Source: Beijerinckiaceae bacterium | Lineage (GTDB): Bacteria; Pseudomonadota; Alphaproteobacteria; Rhizobiales; Beijerinckiaceae | Direction: 5' to 3' | Length of the DNA: 64,000 nt | Assembly: GCA_027532775.1 (NCBI GenBank) | Contig: JAPZTO010000002.1 | Coordinates: 434,001 to 498,000 of the forward strand | Shown here: piece after piece, positions 17,240 to 25,713 of the stretch | How positions within the stretch are numbered: the stretch's first letter is position 1 | Layout of the letters: each line of letters starts with the position of its first letter | The notes under the pieces: generated by a model | What the model was told of the DNA's origin: nothing | Database searches by the model: none | Seen by the model: only the letters and a program-made list of their open reading frames with translations | Program-made: the position numbers and the translations under genes

Positions 17240-17908
17240 ATGAACCGCATTGCTGCCGTTGACGGAATCCACCGCCGCTACCTCCATGACGAGGTGGCCG
17301 AACGGCTGCGCGAGCTGATCCTGACCGGGGAACTGGAGCCGCGCGAGCGGATCAACGAGATCGAACTCTGCGAGCGGTTCGGCATTTCCCGCACGCCGCT
17401 GCGCGAAGCCATCAAGATCCTCGCGACGGAAGGCCTGCTTGAATTGCTGCCCAATCGCGGTGCGCGGGTCGGCCATGTCAGCCAATCCGAAATCGAGGAG
17501 ATGATCGAGGTCGTGGCCGGGCTCGAGGCGACGGCGGCCGAACTGGCCTGCCGGTCGATCACCGATGCCGAGATCGACGTGATCGAGGCGAAGACGCTGA
17601 TCATGGAGAAGGCCTACAAGCGCGGCGACGAGACGTCCTATTTCACGCTGAACCGCGAGATTCATGAAGCGCTGATGCAGGCCGCGCGGAATGCCACCCT
17701 CGCCAGCATCTATTCGAACCTGTCGAGCCGGATCCAGCGGATGCGCTACACCGCGCACAAGACGCCGGAACAATGGCGCCGCGCCATGGACGAGCATCGT
17801 GTCATGGCAGAATTGCTGCGCGCGCGGGATGGCGAAGGGCTGGCGCGCGTCGTCCGCGACCATATCCGCGGCAAGAAGGACGTTATCACCGCCGCCTATG
17901 GTGTGTGA
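17240..17908 (+). CDS. GntR-family transcriptional regulator, FCD subfamily
   Basis: A 222-residue regulator with an N-terminal winged helix (LHDEVAERLRELILTGELEPRERINEIELCERFGISRTPLREAIKILATEGLLELLPNRGARV, given here only as a domain span of residues 14-76). An all-helical FCD ligand domain fills the rest; the metal-coordinating His residues of FCD proteins appear in NREIHEALMQAARN and DEHRVMAELL. It starts eight bases after the dehydrogenase stop and is probably co-transcribed with it. Likely targets are the divergent promoter at 14210-14343 and the tctC promoter at 18956-19035, which share an AT-rich motif. The ligand is unknown. Confidence 0.88.
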   Translation: MNRIAAVDGIHRRYLHDEVAERLRELILTGELEPRERINEIELCERFGISRTPLREAIKILATEGLLELLPNRGARVGHVSQSEIEEMIEVVAGLEATAAELACRSITDAEIDVIEAKTLIMEKAYKRGDETSYFTLNREIHEALMQAARNATLASIYSNLSSRIQRMRYTAHKTPEQWRRAMDEHRVMAELLRARDGEGLARVVRDHIRGKKDVITAAYGV

Positions 17909-17911
17909 GCG

Positions 17912-17939
17912 ACGCGCGCGGGGCCAGAGCCGCGCGCGT
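17912..17939. terminator. Perfect hairpin between convergent genes
   Basis: Ten perfectly paired bases (ACGCGCGCGG with its complement) and an eight-base loop lie in the 45-base gap between the convergent gntR gene and tctC gene. There is no U-run on either side, so any termination may need Rho or be inefficient. Position alone suggests a bidirectional terminator. Confidence 0.5.
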
Positions 17940-17953
17940 GCCCGTTTCAAAGC

Positions 17954-18955
17954 CTAGTTCGAGACCTTCACATCCGCCGCCTTCACGACCTGGCCCCAGC
18001 GCTCGATCTCGCTGCGGACAAACTTGGCGAAGGCATCGCCGGTGACGTTCGGGATATCCGAGCCGTTCCGCGCCCAGGTTGCCTTGATCGGCTCGGCCTG
18101 GAGTGCCTTGAGGATCTCGGCCTTCATGCGCTCGACGATATCCGGCGGGGTGCCCTTGATGGCCCAGACCGCATACCAGGTCGAGACATTGTAGCCCTTC
18201 ACGCCGGATTCTTCCGCCGTGGGCACGTTGGGCAGCGCGCTGGAACGCTGCGGGGATGCGACGGCCAGGCCGACGAGGTTGCCGCCCTGGATCTGCGGCG
18301 ATGACGTGCCGAGGCCGTCGAACATCACATGGACCTGACCGGCGACGAGGTCCTGCATGGCCGGCCCCGCACCACGATAGGGCACATGGACGAGGTTCAC
18401 GCCGGCCAGGTTCTTGAACAGCTCGCCCGCGAGATGATGAGTCGTGCCATTCCCGGCCGAGGCGAAGTTGATCTTGCCCGGATTGGCCTTCGCATAATCG
18501 ACGAAGTCCTTCAGTGTCTTCACGTTGGGCAGCGCCTTTGGCGAGATCGCGACGATCTGCGGCGGCATGGCGATCACGGCGATCGGAACGAAGTCCTTCT
18601 CGAGATCATAGGTCAGGTTGGGGTAGATGGCCGGGGCGATCGTGTGGTGGGCGGCACCGACGAAGAAGGTGTAGCCGTCCGGCGTCATTTTCGCCGCGGC
18701 TGCCGCGCCGACAGTGCCCCCGGCCCCGCCCCGGTTCTCGATGATGATGCGCTGGTTCAGCTGGCTATCGAGCTGCTGGGCGAGCGGCCGGGCGAAGGCA
18801 TCCGTGCCGCCGCCGGCCGGGAACGGGTTCAGGAAGGTGATCGGACGGCTGGGCCAGCCCTGCTGGGCGGAGGCGATCCCAGCCAGCCCGATCAGGCCGG
18901 CCGCGGCAAGGGTTGTTGTCAGCAGACGTCGTGTCAGTCCCGTTGGCTTCATCAT
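17954..18955 (-). CDS. Orphan Bug/TctC-family tricarboxylate-type binding protein
   Basis: A 333-residue periplasmic receptor of the Bug (TctC) family, which binds carboxylates. A Sec-like signal ends at IASAQQ near residue 31, and the mature protein starts WPSRPITFLNPFPAGGGTDAFARPLA. The G-G-T-D loop after beta-1, IIENRGGAGGTVGA, and VPYRGAGPAMQDLVAGQVHVMFD are all standard for the family. No TctA/TctB partners are adjacent, so it may feed a transporter elsewhere (for example the tctBA genes at 33319-35329) or act as a sensor receptor. AAGGAGG precedes the ATG at 18955. Confidence 0.93.
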   Translation of the reverse strand: MMKPTGLTRRLLTTTLAAAGLIGLAGIASAQQGWPSRPITFLNPFPAGGGTDAFARPLAQQLDSQLNQRIIIENRGGAGGTVGAAAAAKMTPDGYTFFVGAAHHTIAPAIYPNLTYDLEKDFVPIAVIAMPPQIVAISPKALPNVKTLKDFVDYAKANPGKINFASAGNGTTHHLAGELFKNLAGVNLVHVPYRGAGPAMQDLVAGQVHVMFDGLGTSSPQIQGGNLVGLAVASPQRSSALPNVPTAEESGVKGYNVSTWYAVWAIKGTPPDIVERMKAEILKALQAEPIKATWARNGSDIPNVTGDAFAKFVRSEIERWGQVVKAADVKVSN

Positions 18956-18998
18956 CGTTTCCTCCTTTATCGGCCTTTCCGGCCTGTCTTGTGGTCAG

Positions 18999-19016
18999 TT
19001 TATAATTCAAAATTCA
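18999..19016. promoter_or_regulatory. Second copy of the AT-rich operator-like motif, upstream of tctC
   Basis: On the plus strand this reads TTTATAATTCAAAATTCA, matching 16 of 18 positions of the motif at 14268-14285. It lies about 44 bases upstream of the start codon of the orphan TctC gene, in an unusually AT-rich spot. The spacing suits an operator or promoter element for that gene. It suggests that tctC and the aminotransferase/dehydrogenase pair form one regulon. Confidence 0.55.
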
Positions 19017-19035
19017 AATTGCAATGCGCGGGCCT

Positions 19036-19707
19036 TTACGCCGCGCCGAGCAGCTTGAGGCTGGCGATGAGATCACTGAAGCGCTCGCCCTGGACCTGCA
19101 CATGGGGTCGCATGATGCCGGCGGCCTCCTCGCCCTCTCCCGCCATCAATGCCGCGAGAATGCGCTCATGCTCGGAGAACGAGTTCTGGACGCGGTTGCG
19201 GACGCGGAGTTGCAGGCGTCGGTAGGGTTGCAGGCGTCGTTGCAGGAGGCGGGCCTGCTCTGCCAGGAACGTATTGCCGGAGGCGGCGTAGATCGCCTGA
19301 TGAAACATTTCGTTCGCCCGGTAATAGGCATCATGGTCGTGCCGGACGGCCTCGCAAGCCCGGTGGGCGCGTTCCAGTGCGAGGGCATCCGAAGGCCCGA
19401 GGCGGCGGGCCGCGAGGCGGCAGCACATGGCCTCGAGTTCCGCCATCACCTCGAACATCTCGTAAAGGCGTTCCGGCGTCAGGCTGGCCACCACCGCGCC
19501 CCGGCGCGGGCGGATCTCGACCATGCCAGCCATGGCCAGCTGCTGGAGCGCCTCGCGGATCGGCGTGCGGGAAACGTGAAAGCGATTGGCCAGCGTGACC
19601 TCGTCGAGCCGCTCTCCCGGGACAAGATGACCGGATGCGATGTCGTTCTCGATCTCCTGCCGGAGACGCTGGGCTGTGCTCAGGGCGCTTGCATCATCGC
19701 TCATCAT
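19036..19707 (-). CDS. matR: MatR-like GntR regulator of malonate genes (FCD subfamily)
   Basis: A GntR-family repressor of 223 residues from the ATG at 19707, with a winged helix (about 10-75: AQRLRQEIENDIASG, LANRFHVSRTPIREALQQLAMAG) and an FCD ligand domain (FHQAIYAASGNTFL, SEHERILAALMAGE). It is divergent from matA and matB, the arrangement known for MatR/MdcY-type malonate regulators. A perfect 12-base palindrome at 19709-19720 touches its own start codon, which suggests autoregulation. An upstream in-frame ATG at 19740 would place the operator inside the coding region, so I prefer the shorter form. The symbol is assigned by context. Confidence 0.85.
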   Translation of the reverse strand: MMSDDASALSTAQRLRQEIENDIASGHLVPGERLDEVTLANRFHVSRTPIREALQQLAMAGMVEIRPRRGAVVASLTPERLYEMFEVMAELEAMCCRLAARRLGPSDALALERAHRACEAVRHDHDAYYRANEMFHQAIYAASGNTFLAEQARLLQRRLQPYRRLQLRVRNRVQNSFSEHERILAALMAGEGEEAAGIMRPHVQVQGERFSDLIASLKLLGAA

Positions 19708-19708
19708 T

Positions 19709-19720
19709 CTTGTATACAAG
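19709..19720. promoter_or_regulatory. Palindromic operator CTTGTATACAAG of the malonate locus
   Basis: A perfect 12-bp palindrome with the TTGTA-TACAA core typical of FCD-type GntR operators, including those described for malonate regulators. It lies between matR and matA, directly next to the matR start codon and about 50 bases upstream of matA. A partial copy (right half GTATACAAG) is found at 21092-21103 in the end of matA, ahead of matB. The palindrome is seen; binding by this regulator is inferred. Confidence 0.75.
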
Positions 19721-19770
19721 GAAACGCTCAACGCATGCAAGCGACATGATCACGCGGAGATGGACCTGAT

Positions 19771-21144
19771 ATGAATATCGGCTTCCTGCAGGACCTGCTC
19801 TCTTCTGTCGCCGAACAGGGGCGCCATCTGGCGGATCGGCTCGGTCTCGGCGCTGGCGCCGCCCGTGCCGATGCCAGTGCCCTGCCGACGCTGATCCGCG
19901 CCCTGCTCTCCACCCGGGGCGAAGCGTCCGGTGTCGGCCTCGCCCGCGAGATCATGAACCGCTACCGCGACCTGCTGCCTGCTGAACGGATCGCCCTGCT
20001 CCAGGTACTGGCGACCAAGTTTGCGGATGATCCCGTTGCCATCCGCAAGGCCTTTGCGCTCTATGACGCCGACCCCAACCCCGAAACGCATCACGCCCTG
20101 CTGCAGGTAGTCGAACCGCCACGGCAGGAAGTGCTGCGCCGGCTGAACCTCGCGCCCGGCAACACGCATGCCCTTGTCCGGATGCGTGAGGACCTGCTCG
20201 ACGCGATGGGATCGGCTCCCGAGCTTGCCGCGCTGGACCGGGATTTCGTGCATCTCTTCTCTTCATGGTTCAATCGGGGGTTCCTCGTGCTGCGCCGCAT
20301 CGACTGGTCGAGCCCGGCCCATATCCTTGAAAAGATCATCCGCTACGAGGCCGTGCATGCCATCGAAAGCTGGGACGACCTGCGCCGGCGGATCGAGCCG
20401 GCGGACCGTCGCTGTTTCGCGTTCTTCCATCCGGCTTTGGTCGACGAACCGCTCATCTTCGTCGAGGTGGCGCTGACCCGGGACAAGCCGGCGGCGATCG
20501 ACCCGATCCTCGCCGAAGGCCGGGCCCCGCTGCCGCCCGGCGAAGCGCAGGCCGCCGTGTTCTATTCCATCTCGAACTGCCAGAAGGGTCTTGCCGGGAT
20601 CTCGTTCGGGAATTTCCTGATCAAGCAGGTGGTCGATGAGCTGCGCCGCGAATTGCCGCAGCTCGACACCTTCGTCACGCTCTCGCCGGTGCCGGGCTTC
20701 CGCCGCTGGTTGGACGAGGCCCGCTCCACCGAGAGCCAAATGCTGAGCGAAGAAGAAAGGCTGGCCATGGCGTCCCTTTCAGAAATGCAGCCCGAGACGG
20801 CAGATCTGGCATCGCTGCCAGCCTGTTTCGAGGCTGTTCTGGCCCGGTATTTTGTCGAGGCCCGGACGGGCCGGGGCCGGATCGTCGATCCCGTCGCGCG
20901 GTTCCATCTCGGCAATGGCGCGCGGCTTGATCGCCTGAACCTGCTGGCAGACCGTTCGGCCAAGGGCTGGCGCGAGAGCTATGGTGCGATGGTCAACTAT
21001 CTCTACGATCTCGGCGCCATCGAGGAGAACCATGAGCGCTTCGCCACGCATCAGGAAGTGGTGGCCTCGCCGGCCGTGCTCAAGGCGGCCAGAAGTATAC
21101 AAGCCTCGCGCGATGTGGCAGTCGCACGCAGCGCCAAACGATAA
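19771..21144 (+). CDS. matA: Malonyl-CoA decarboxylase
   Basis: Converts malonyl-CoA to acetyl-CoA and CO2 in the cytoplasm. The 457 residues cover the two-domain malonyl-CoA decarboxylase fold: a helical N-terminal domain (about 1-160) and a GNAT-like catalytic domain. The catalytic pair known from the human enzyme is present: Ser305 in TLSPVPGFRRWL and His379 in ARFHLGNGARL. The gene is followed after about 40 bases by matB, so malonate is activated and decarboxylated by one operon. The C-terminal part after residue 440 is variable. No matC carrier is adjacent. Confidence 0.95.
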   Translation: MNIGFLQDLLSSVAEQGRHLADRLGLGAGAARADASALPTLIRALLSTRGEASGVGLAREIMNRYRDLLPAERIALLQVLATKFADDPVAIRKAFALYDADPNPETHHALLQVVEPPRQEVLRRLNLAPGNTHALVRMREDLLDAMGSAPELAALDRDFVHLFSSWFNRGFLVLRRIDWSSPAHILEKIIRYEAVHAIESWDDLRRRIEPADRRCFAFFHPALVDEPLIFVEVALTRDKPAAIDPILAEGRAPLPPGEAQAAVFYSISNCQKGLAGISFGNFLIKQVVDELRRELPQLDTFVTLSPVPGFRRWLDEARSTESQMLSEEERLAMASLSEMQPETADLASLPACFEAVLARYFVEARTGRGRIVDPVARFHLGNGARLDRLNLLADRSAKGWRESYGAMVNYLYDLGAIEENHERFATHQEVVASPAVLKAARSIQASRDVAVARSAKR

Positions 21145-21185
21145 TCGGTCGCGCCCGCGACCTCACAAGACAACGAGCAACGCCC

Positions 21186-22700
21186 ATGTCGAACCATCTC
21201 TTCACGCAGATCCGCGCCCGCATGCCCGAAACCGGCACGCCTTTCGCCACGCTCGCGGACGGGCGGGTCGTGCGGTATGGCGATGTGCTCGCCCTCTCGG
21301 CGCGCTACGCCAACGCACTGGTCGCGCTCGGGGTCCAGCCGGGTGATCGCGTCGCGGTGCAGGTAGACAAGAGCATCGAGGCGCTGATGGTCTATCTCGC
21401 GGCCATCCGCGCCGGCGCGATCTTCCTGCCGCTGAACAACGCCTATACGCCGGCCGAGATCGAGTATTTCCTCGGCGATGCGACGCCGCGCGTCTTTGTC
21501 TGCGCCCCCCAGCAGGCGGAGGCGCTTGCTCCGGTGGCCAAGGCGGCCGGGGCCGTTCTCGAGACGCTGGGTACGAAGGGTGACGGCACGCTGGCCACGA
21601 AGGCTGCGGCGGCCTCGCCGGATTTCGCGGATGTTGCGCGAGGGCCGGATGATCTCGGCGCGATCCTCTATACGTCCGGCACGACCGGCCGCTCCAAGGG
21701 CGCGATGCTCAGCCATGAGAATCTCGCCTCGAATGCGCGGGTCCTTGTGGAGACGTGGCGCTTCACCGCGAAGGATGTGCTGCTGCATGCGCTGCCGATC
21801 TTCCATACGCATGGGCTTTTCGTGGCGACGAATGTCGTTCTGTTCTCCGGCGCCTCGATGATCTTCCTGCCGAAATTCGATGCCGACGAGGTGTTCCGGC
21901 ACCTGCCGAAGGCGACGACGATGATGGGCGTGCCGACCTTCTATGTCCGGCTGCTCGACGATGCGCGGCTGACCCGGGAATCGACCACGCATATGCGGCT
22001 GTTCATTTCCGGCTCTGCGCCGCTGCTTGCCGAGACGCATCGCGATTTCGAGGCCCGGACCGGTCAGGCCATCCTCGAGCGTTACGGCATGACCGAGACC
22101 AACATGAATACCTCCAACCCATACGAGGGCGACAGGCGGGCCGGAACGGTCGGCTTCCCGCTGGAGGGAACCGAGATCCGCATCACGGATCCGGAAAGCG
22201 GCGCGCGGCTCGGGGCTGACGAGATCGGGATGATCGAGGTGCGCGGACCCAACGTCTTCAAGGGCTACTGGCAGAACCCGGAAAAGACCAAGGCCGAGTT
22301 CCGCGACGATGGCTTCTTCATCACCGGCGATCTCGGCAAGATCGACGGGCGCGGCTATGTCCATATTGTCGGGCGCGGCAAGGACCTCATCATTACCGGG
22401 GGATACAATGTCTATCCCAAGGAGATCGAGGGCGAGATCGACGGCATGCCCGGCGTCAACGAAAGTGCGGTGATCGGCGTTCCGCACAAGGATTTCGGCG
22501 AGGGCGTGACGGCCGTCGTTGTGCCCAGCAAGGGCGCCACGCTCGATCCGCAGGCGATCCTGAAGACGCTGGAAGGCCGGCTGGCCAAGTTCAAGCTGCC
22601 CAAGCGCGTCATCATCGTCGATGAATTGCCCCGCAACACGATGGGCAAGGTGCAGAAGAACATCCTGCGCGAGACCTACAAGGACATTTATACTCGCTGA
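21186..22700 (+). CDS. matB: Malonyl-CoA synthetase
   Basis: ATP-dependent malonate-CoA ligase of the ANL superfamily, 504 residues. Landmarks are the phosphate loop LYTSGTTGRSKGAMLSHENL (about 160-178), YGMTETNMNTSNPY near 300, GFFITGDLGKID near 378, and the C-terminal catalytic Lys in NTMGKVQKN (near 487). The YGMTETNMNTSN segment is characteristic of malonyl-CoA synthetases rather than acetyl-CoA or fatty acyl ligases. It is the second gene of the malonate operon. Beyond catabolism it could supply malonyl-CoA. Confidence 0.95.
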   Translation: MSNHLFTQIRARMPETGTPFATLADGRVVRYGDVLALSARYANALVALGVQPGDRVAVQVDKSIEALMVYLAAIRAGAIFLPLNNAYTPAEIEYFLGDATPRVFVCAPQQAEALAPVAKAAGAVLETLGTKGDGTLATKAAAASPDFADVARGPDDLGAILYTSGTTGRSKGAMLSHENLASNARVLVETWRFTAKDVLLHALPIFHTHGLFVATNVVLFSGASMIFLPKFDADEVFRHLPKATTMMGVPTFYVRLLDDARLTRESTTHMRLFISGSAPLLAETHRDFEARTGQAILERYGMTETNMNTSNPYEGDRRAGTVGFPLEGTEIRITDPESGARLGADEIGMIEVRGPNVFKGYWQNPEKTKAEFRDDGFFITGDLGKIDGRGYVHIVGRGKDLIITGGYNVYPKEIEGEIDGMPGVNESAVIGVPHKDFGEGVTAVVVPSKGATLDPQAILKTLEGRLAKFKLPKRVIIVDELPRNTMGKVQKNILRETYKDIYTR

Positions 22701-22769
22701 CGGCGCCTGTCTGATTGACGAATCCGGCCCGCGCCCAACGTGCACCAACAACACAACCGGGAGAGAACC

Positions 22770-23525
22770 ATGTCGTTCAAGCGCCTTTCCATCATGATGG
22801 CCGGCCTGCTGGCCGCCGCCCCAGCTCTCGCCGCCGAGATCCGTATTTTCTCGACCGGCGCCAGCAAGGCGATCATCGAGCAGCTCTCGGCCTCGTTCGA
22901 GAAGAAGACCGGCCACAAGGTGATCATCACCTCCGATACGGCCGGCGGCGTGGCGCGTCGGGTCGAGGCGGGCGAAGCTTTCGAGGTGGCTGTGGCGACC
23001 GGAACCGTGGTCGACGCCCTGATCGGCAAGGGCAAGCTTGCGCCGGGCAGCCGGATCGATATCGCCTCGACCTCGATCGGGATCGCGATCAAGGAAGGCG
23101 CGCCGAAGCCGGATATCTCGACGGTGGATGCCATCAAGAAGCTGCTGGTGGAAGCGAAGACCATCTCCTATGTCGATCCCGCTTCCGGTGGCACGAGCGG
23201 CATCTACCTTGCCCGGTTGTTTGACCAATGGGGCCTGACCGAGCAGCTGAAGCCGAAGCTCCGCCTGCAGGCCGGTGGCTATGTTGCCGAGCGCGTCGCC
23301 AAGGGCGAATCCGAGGTTGTTTTCCACCAGATCAGCGAGATCATCCCGGTCAAGGGCGTGACACTGCTTGGCGGCCTGCCGGCCGAAATCCAGCTGGTGA
23401 CCACCTATTCCGGTGGGCTTGCCCCGAATGCTTCGGAGGCTGCAAAGGCGCTCCATGCCCATTTCATCGGACCGGATGCCGAGGCGATCATCAAGGGCGC
23501 CGGCATGGTGCAGCCAAAGCGCTGA
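22770..23525 (+). CDS. Orphan ModA-like periplasmic binding protein
   Basis: A 251-residue secreted protein (signal peptide ending ALAAE near residue 20) of the molybdate-binding-like (ModA, type II) fold. It starts IRIFSTGASKAIIEQLSASFEKKTGHKV and has the SVDPASGGTSGIYLARLF-like second-lobe segment. No ModB/ModC permease genes are near, and similar orphans are often annotated only as substrate-binding domain proteins. It follows matB by 69 bases with its own GGGAGAG ribosome site. Its location suggests binding of a small carboxylate or a sensory role, not molybdate transport, but that is inference. Confidence 0.82.
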   Translation: MSFKRLSIMMAGLLAAAPALAAEIRIFSTGASKAIIEQLSASFEKKTGHKVIITSDTAGGVARRVEAGEAFEVAVATGTVVDALIGKGKLAPGSRIDIASTSIGIAIKEGAPKPDISTVDAIKKLLVEAKTISYVDPASGGTSGIYLARLFDQWGLTEQLKPKLRLQAGGYVAERVAKGESEVVFHQISEIIPVKGVTLLGGLPAEIQLVTTYSGGLAPNASEAAKALHAHFIGPDAEAIIKGAGMVQPKR

Positions 23526-23534
23526 GGCCGGGTG

Positions 23535-24434
23535 ATGGCCCTGCCCCGGCTTCCTCTGGCCGCTACCCTGCCCCGCCGGCTGTCGCGCCTGATCGGCGCG
23601 ATGATCCTTGCGGGAATGGCGGCCCTGTCAAGCCATGCCCAGGGCGAACGGCCCATCCCGATCTTCGACGCGCATCTGCATTATAACTGGGAGCCGACGC
23701 CTTATTTCACGCTGGAGCAGGTGCATGCCCTGTTCCGGCAGCATGGCGTAACCGGGATTCTCGCGACGAGCCGGCCGAATGACGGCACCCATGCGCTGGT
23801 CGGGAGCCCGCGCGACGATCTCTGGGTCGTGCCCTTCATCCGGCCCTACCGCGTCCGGCCGGATGTGCAGAGCTGGTTCTCCAACCCGGTGATTTTCGAG
23901 CTCATCGAGGCGGAGTTCCGGCGCGGCTACTATATCGGGATCGGCGAATTCCACCTCAGCGGCCGGGCTGCGGCTACGGAGGTCGTGCGCAAGACGGTGA
24001 ATTTCGCCGTCGAGCACGATCTCTACCTCCATGCCCATGCGGATGAGGAGGCCGTCGAGCATCTCTACCGGCACAATCCAAAGGCGAAGGTGATCTGGGC
24101 CCATACCGGCTTCGGCCTTGCGCCCGAGCGCGTCGAGGCGCTCCTGAAAAAGCATCCCGATCTCTGGGGCGAGCTGTCCTATCGCTCCGGCATTACCGGC
24201 CCGGATGGCCAGCTGATGCCGGAATGGCGTGATCTCTTCACGCGCTATCCCGACCGGTTCCTTGTCGGTTCCGACACGTGGATCAACGAGCGCTGGGCGA
24301 GCTATGGCGAGATCATGGCCCAGTATCGCGGCTGGCTGCGGCAATTGCCGCCGGACATTGCCGCGAAAATCGCCTACAGGAACGCCCGCGCCCTGTTCGA
24401 GGCGCGGATGCAGAAACGCCCCATCCGGGGTTAG
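23535..24434 (+). CDS. Secreted amidohydrolase-superfamily protein
   Basis: A 299-residue protein with a hydrophobic signal segment ending SHAQG near residue 36, followed by a TIM-barrel amidohydrolase. FDAHLHYNW provides the first two metal His residues, HAHADEEAVEHL the middle ones, and VIWAHTGFG and FLVGSDTW (metal Asp) the last. Few members of this superfamily are exported, and the substrate cannot be read from sequence. It starts with an ATG at 23535 (a GTG lies just before) after only nine bases from the ModA-like gene, so they form a pair. Its stop codon overlaps that of the convergent dctM gene. Confidence 0.78.
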   Translation: MALPRLPLAATLPRRLSRLIGAMILAGMAALSSHAQGERPIPIFDAHLHYNWEPTPYFTLEQVHALFRQHGVTGILATSRPNDGTHALVGSPRDDLWVVPFIRPYRVRPDVQSWFSNPVIFELIEAEFRRGYYIGIGEFHLSGRAAATEVVRKTVNFAVEHDLYLHAHADEEAVEHLYRHNPKAKVIWAHTGFGLAPERVEALLKKHPDLWGELSYRSGITGPDGQLMPEWRDLFTRYPDRFLVGSDTWINERWASYGEIMAQYRGWLRQLPPDIAAKIAYRNARALFEARMQKRPIRG

Positions 24435-25711
24435 CGGAACACGCTCGGCAACCAGAGCGAGATCTGCGGGATATAGGTCACAAGCAGCAGGACCGCGAAG
24501 CTGGCGCCATAGAAGGGCCAGATCGTCCGCATCGATTCCGAGATCGAGACCTTGCCGATCGCGCAGGCCACGAATTGCACCGTTCCGACGGGCGGCGTGT
24601 TCAGCCCGATGCCGGCATTAAGGATCAGCACCACGCCGAAATGCACGGGATCCATCCCGATGGCCTTGACCACCGGCAGGAAGATCGGCGTGCAGATGAT
24701 GATCATCGGCGCCATGTCCATGAACGTGCCGAGTACCAGCAGGATGACATTGATGATCAGGAGGATGACGATCGGATTGTCCGAGATCGCCTGCATCAGC
24801 TCGATCGTGGCCTTGGGCACCTGCAGGAAGGCCATCAGCCAGCCGAAGGATGCTGACGTGCCGATCACCAGCAGGACCATGGCCGTTGTGCGGACTGCCC
24901 CAAGGGTTGCCGCGAGGAAACCGCGGAAATCCAGTGAGCGATAGACCAGCAGCGTTACCAGCAGGGCGTAGATGACGGCTACGCAAGAGCTTTCGGTCGC
25001 TGTGAAGACGCCGGACCGCACGCCGCCGAAGATGATGAAGATCAGCAGGATGCCCGGGAAAGCCGCGACGAGGTAGCGCAGCACGATCCACCAGCCCGGG
25101 AACGGATCGGCCGGATAGCCGCGCTTCACCGCGACCGCCCAGGCGGCGACCATCAGCGCGCCGCAGAGCATCAATCCCGGCACGATGCCGGCCGTGAACA
25201 GATCGGCGATCGAGATCGTCCCGCCGGCCGCCAGAGAATAGATGATCATGTTGTGCGAGGGCGGGATCAGCAGCGCGATGATCGCGGCATTGGCGGTGAC
25301 ATTGACTGCATAATCCGCGGCATAGCCGCGCTTGACCATCTGCGGGATCATGATGCCGCCGACCGCCGAGGCATCGGCAACGGCAGAGCCGGAAATTCCG
25401 CCGAACAATGTGCAGGTCACCACGTTGACCTGCCCGAGCCCGCCGCGGAGATGACCGACGAGACTTGAGGCAAACTGGATCAGCCGGTCGGCAATGCCGC
25501 CGCGGATCATCAGGTCGCCGGAGAAGATAAAGAACGGGATGGCCAGCATGGCGAAGGCGTTCATGCCGGTCGACATCTGCTGGAAGACCACGATGGGCGG
25601 GATGCCCATGTACAGGACGGTGGCGAGTGAGGACAGCCCGAGGCAGAACGCCACCGGCACGCCGATCAGCAAGAGTGTTGCGAAGGTGCCGAAGAGAATG
25701 GCGATATCCAT
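24431..25711 (-). CDS. TRAP transporter large permease (DctM type)
   Basis: The 426-residue, roughly 12-helix membrane subunit of a TRAP dicarboxylate-type importer that uses the sodium or proton gradient. Typical features are the N-terminal FGTFATLLLIGVPVAFCLGLSSL, the FSGDLMIRGGIADRLI and GISGSAVADASAVGGIMIPQM segments, and GTFMDMAPMIIICTPIFLPV. It lies two bases after dctQ and forms the distal end of the uronate import operon. Confidence 0.93.
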   Translation of the reverse strand: MDIAILFGTFATLLLIGVPVAFCLGLSSLATVLYMGIPPIVVFQQMSTGMNAFAMLAIPFFIFSGDLMIRGGIADRLIQFASSLVGHLRGGLGQVNVVTCTLFGGISGSAVADASAVGGIMIPQMVKRGYAADYAVNVTANAAIIALLIPPSHNMIIYSLAAGGTISIADLFTAGIVPGLMLCGALMVAAWAVAVKRGYPADPFPGWWIVLRYLVAAFPGILLIFIIFGGVRSGVFTATESSCVAVIYALLVTLLVYRSLDFRGFLAATLGAVRTTAMVLLVIGTSASFGWLMAFLQVPKATIELMQAISDNPIVILLIINVILLVLGTFMDMAPMIIICTPIFLPVVKAIGMDPVHFGVVLILNAGIGLNTPPVGTVQFVACAIGKVSISESMRTIWPFYGASFAVLLLVTYIPQISLWLPSVFR

Positions 25712-25713
25712 GA

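Noticed and set aside
21051-23462. A long open frame of about 800 codons on the minus strand, antisense to matA/matB and the ModA-like gene
   Set aside because: It mirrors the codon-position GC bias of the real genes opposite, has no recognisable domain, and its composition is Arg/Gly/His/Asp-rich as in typical shadow frames of high-GC DNA.
22770-23525. Molybdate-binding protein ModA
   Set aside because: Fold is similar, but no modBC genes are adjacent and the context is malonate metabolism; substrate left open.
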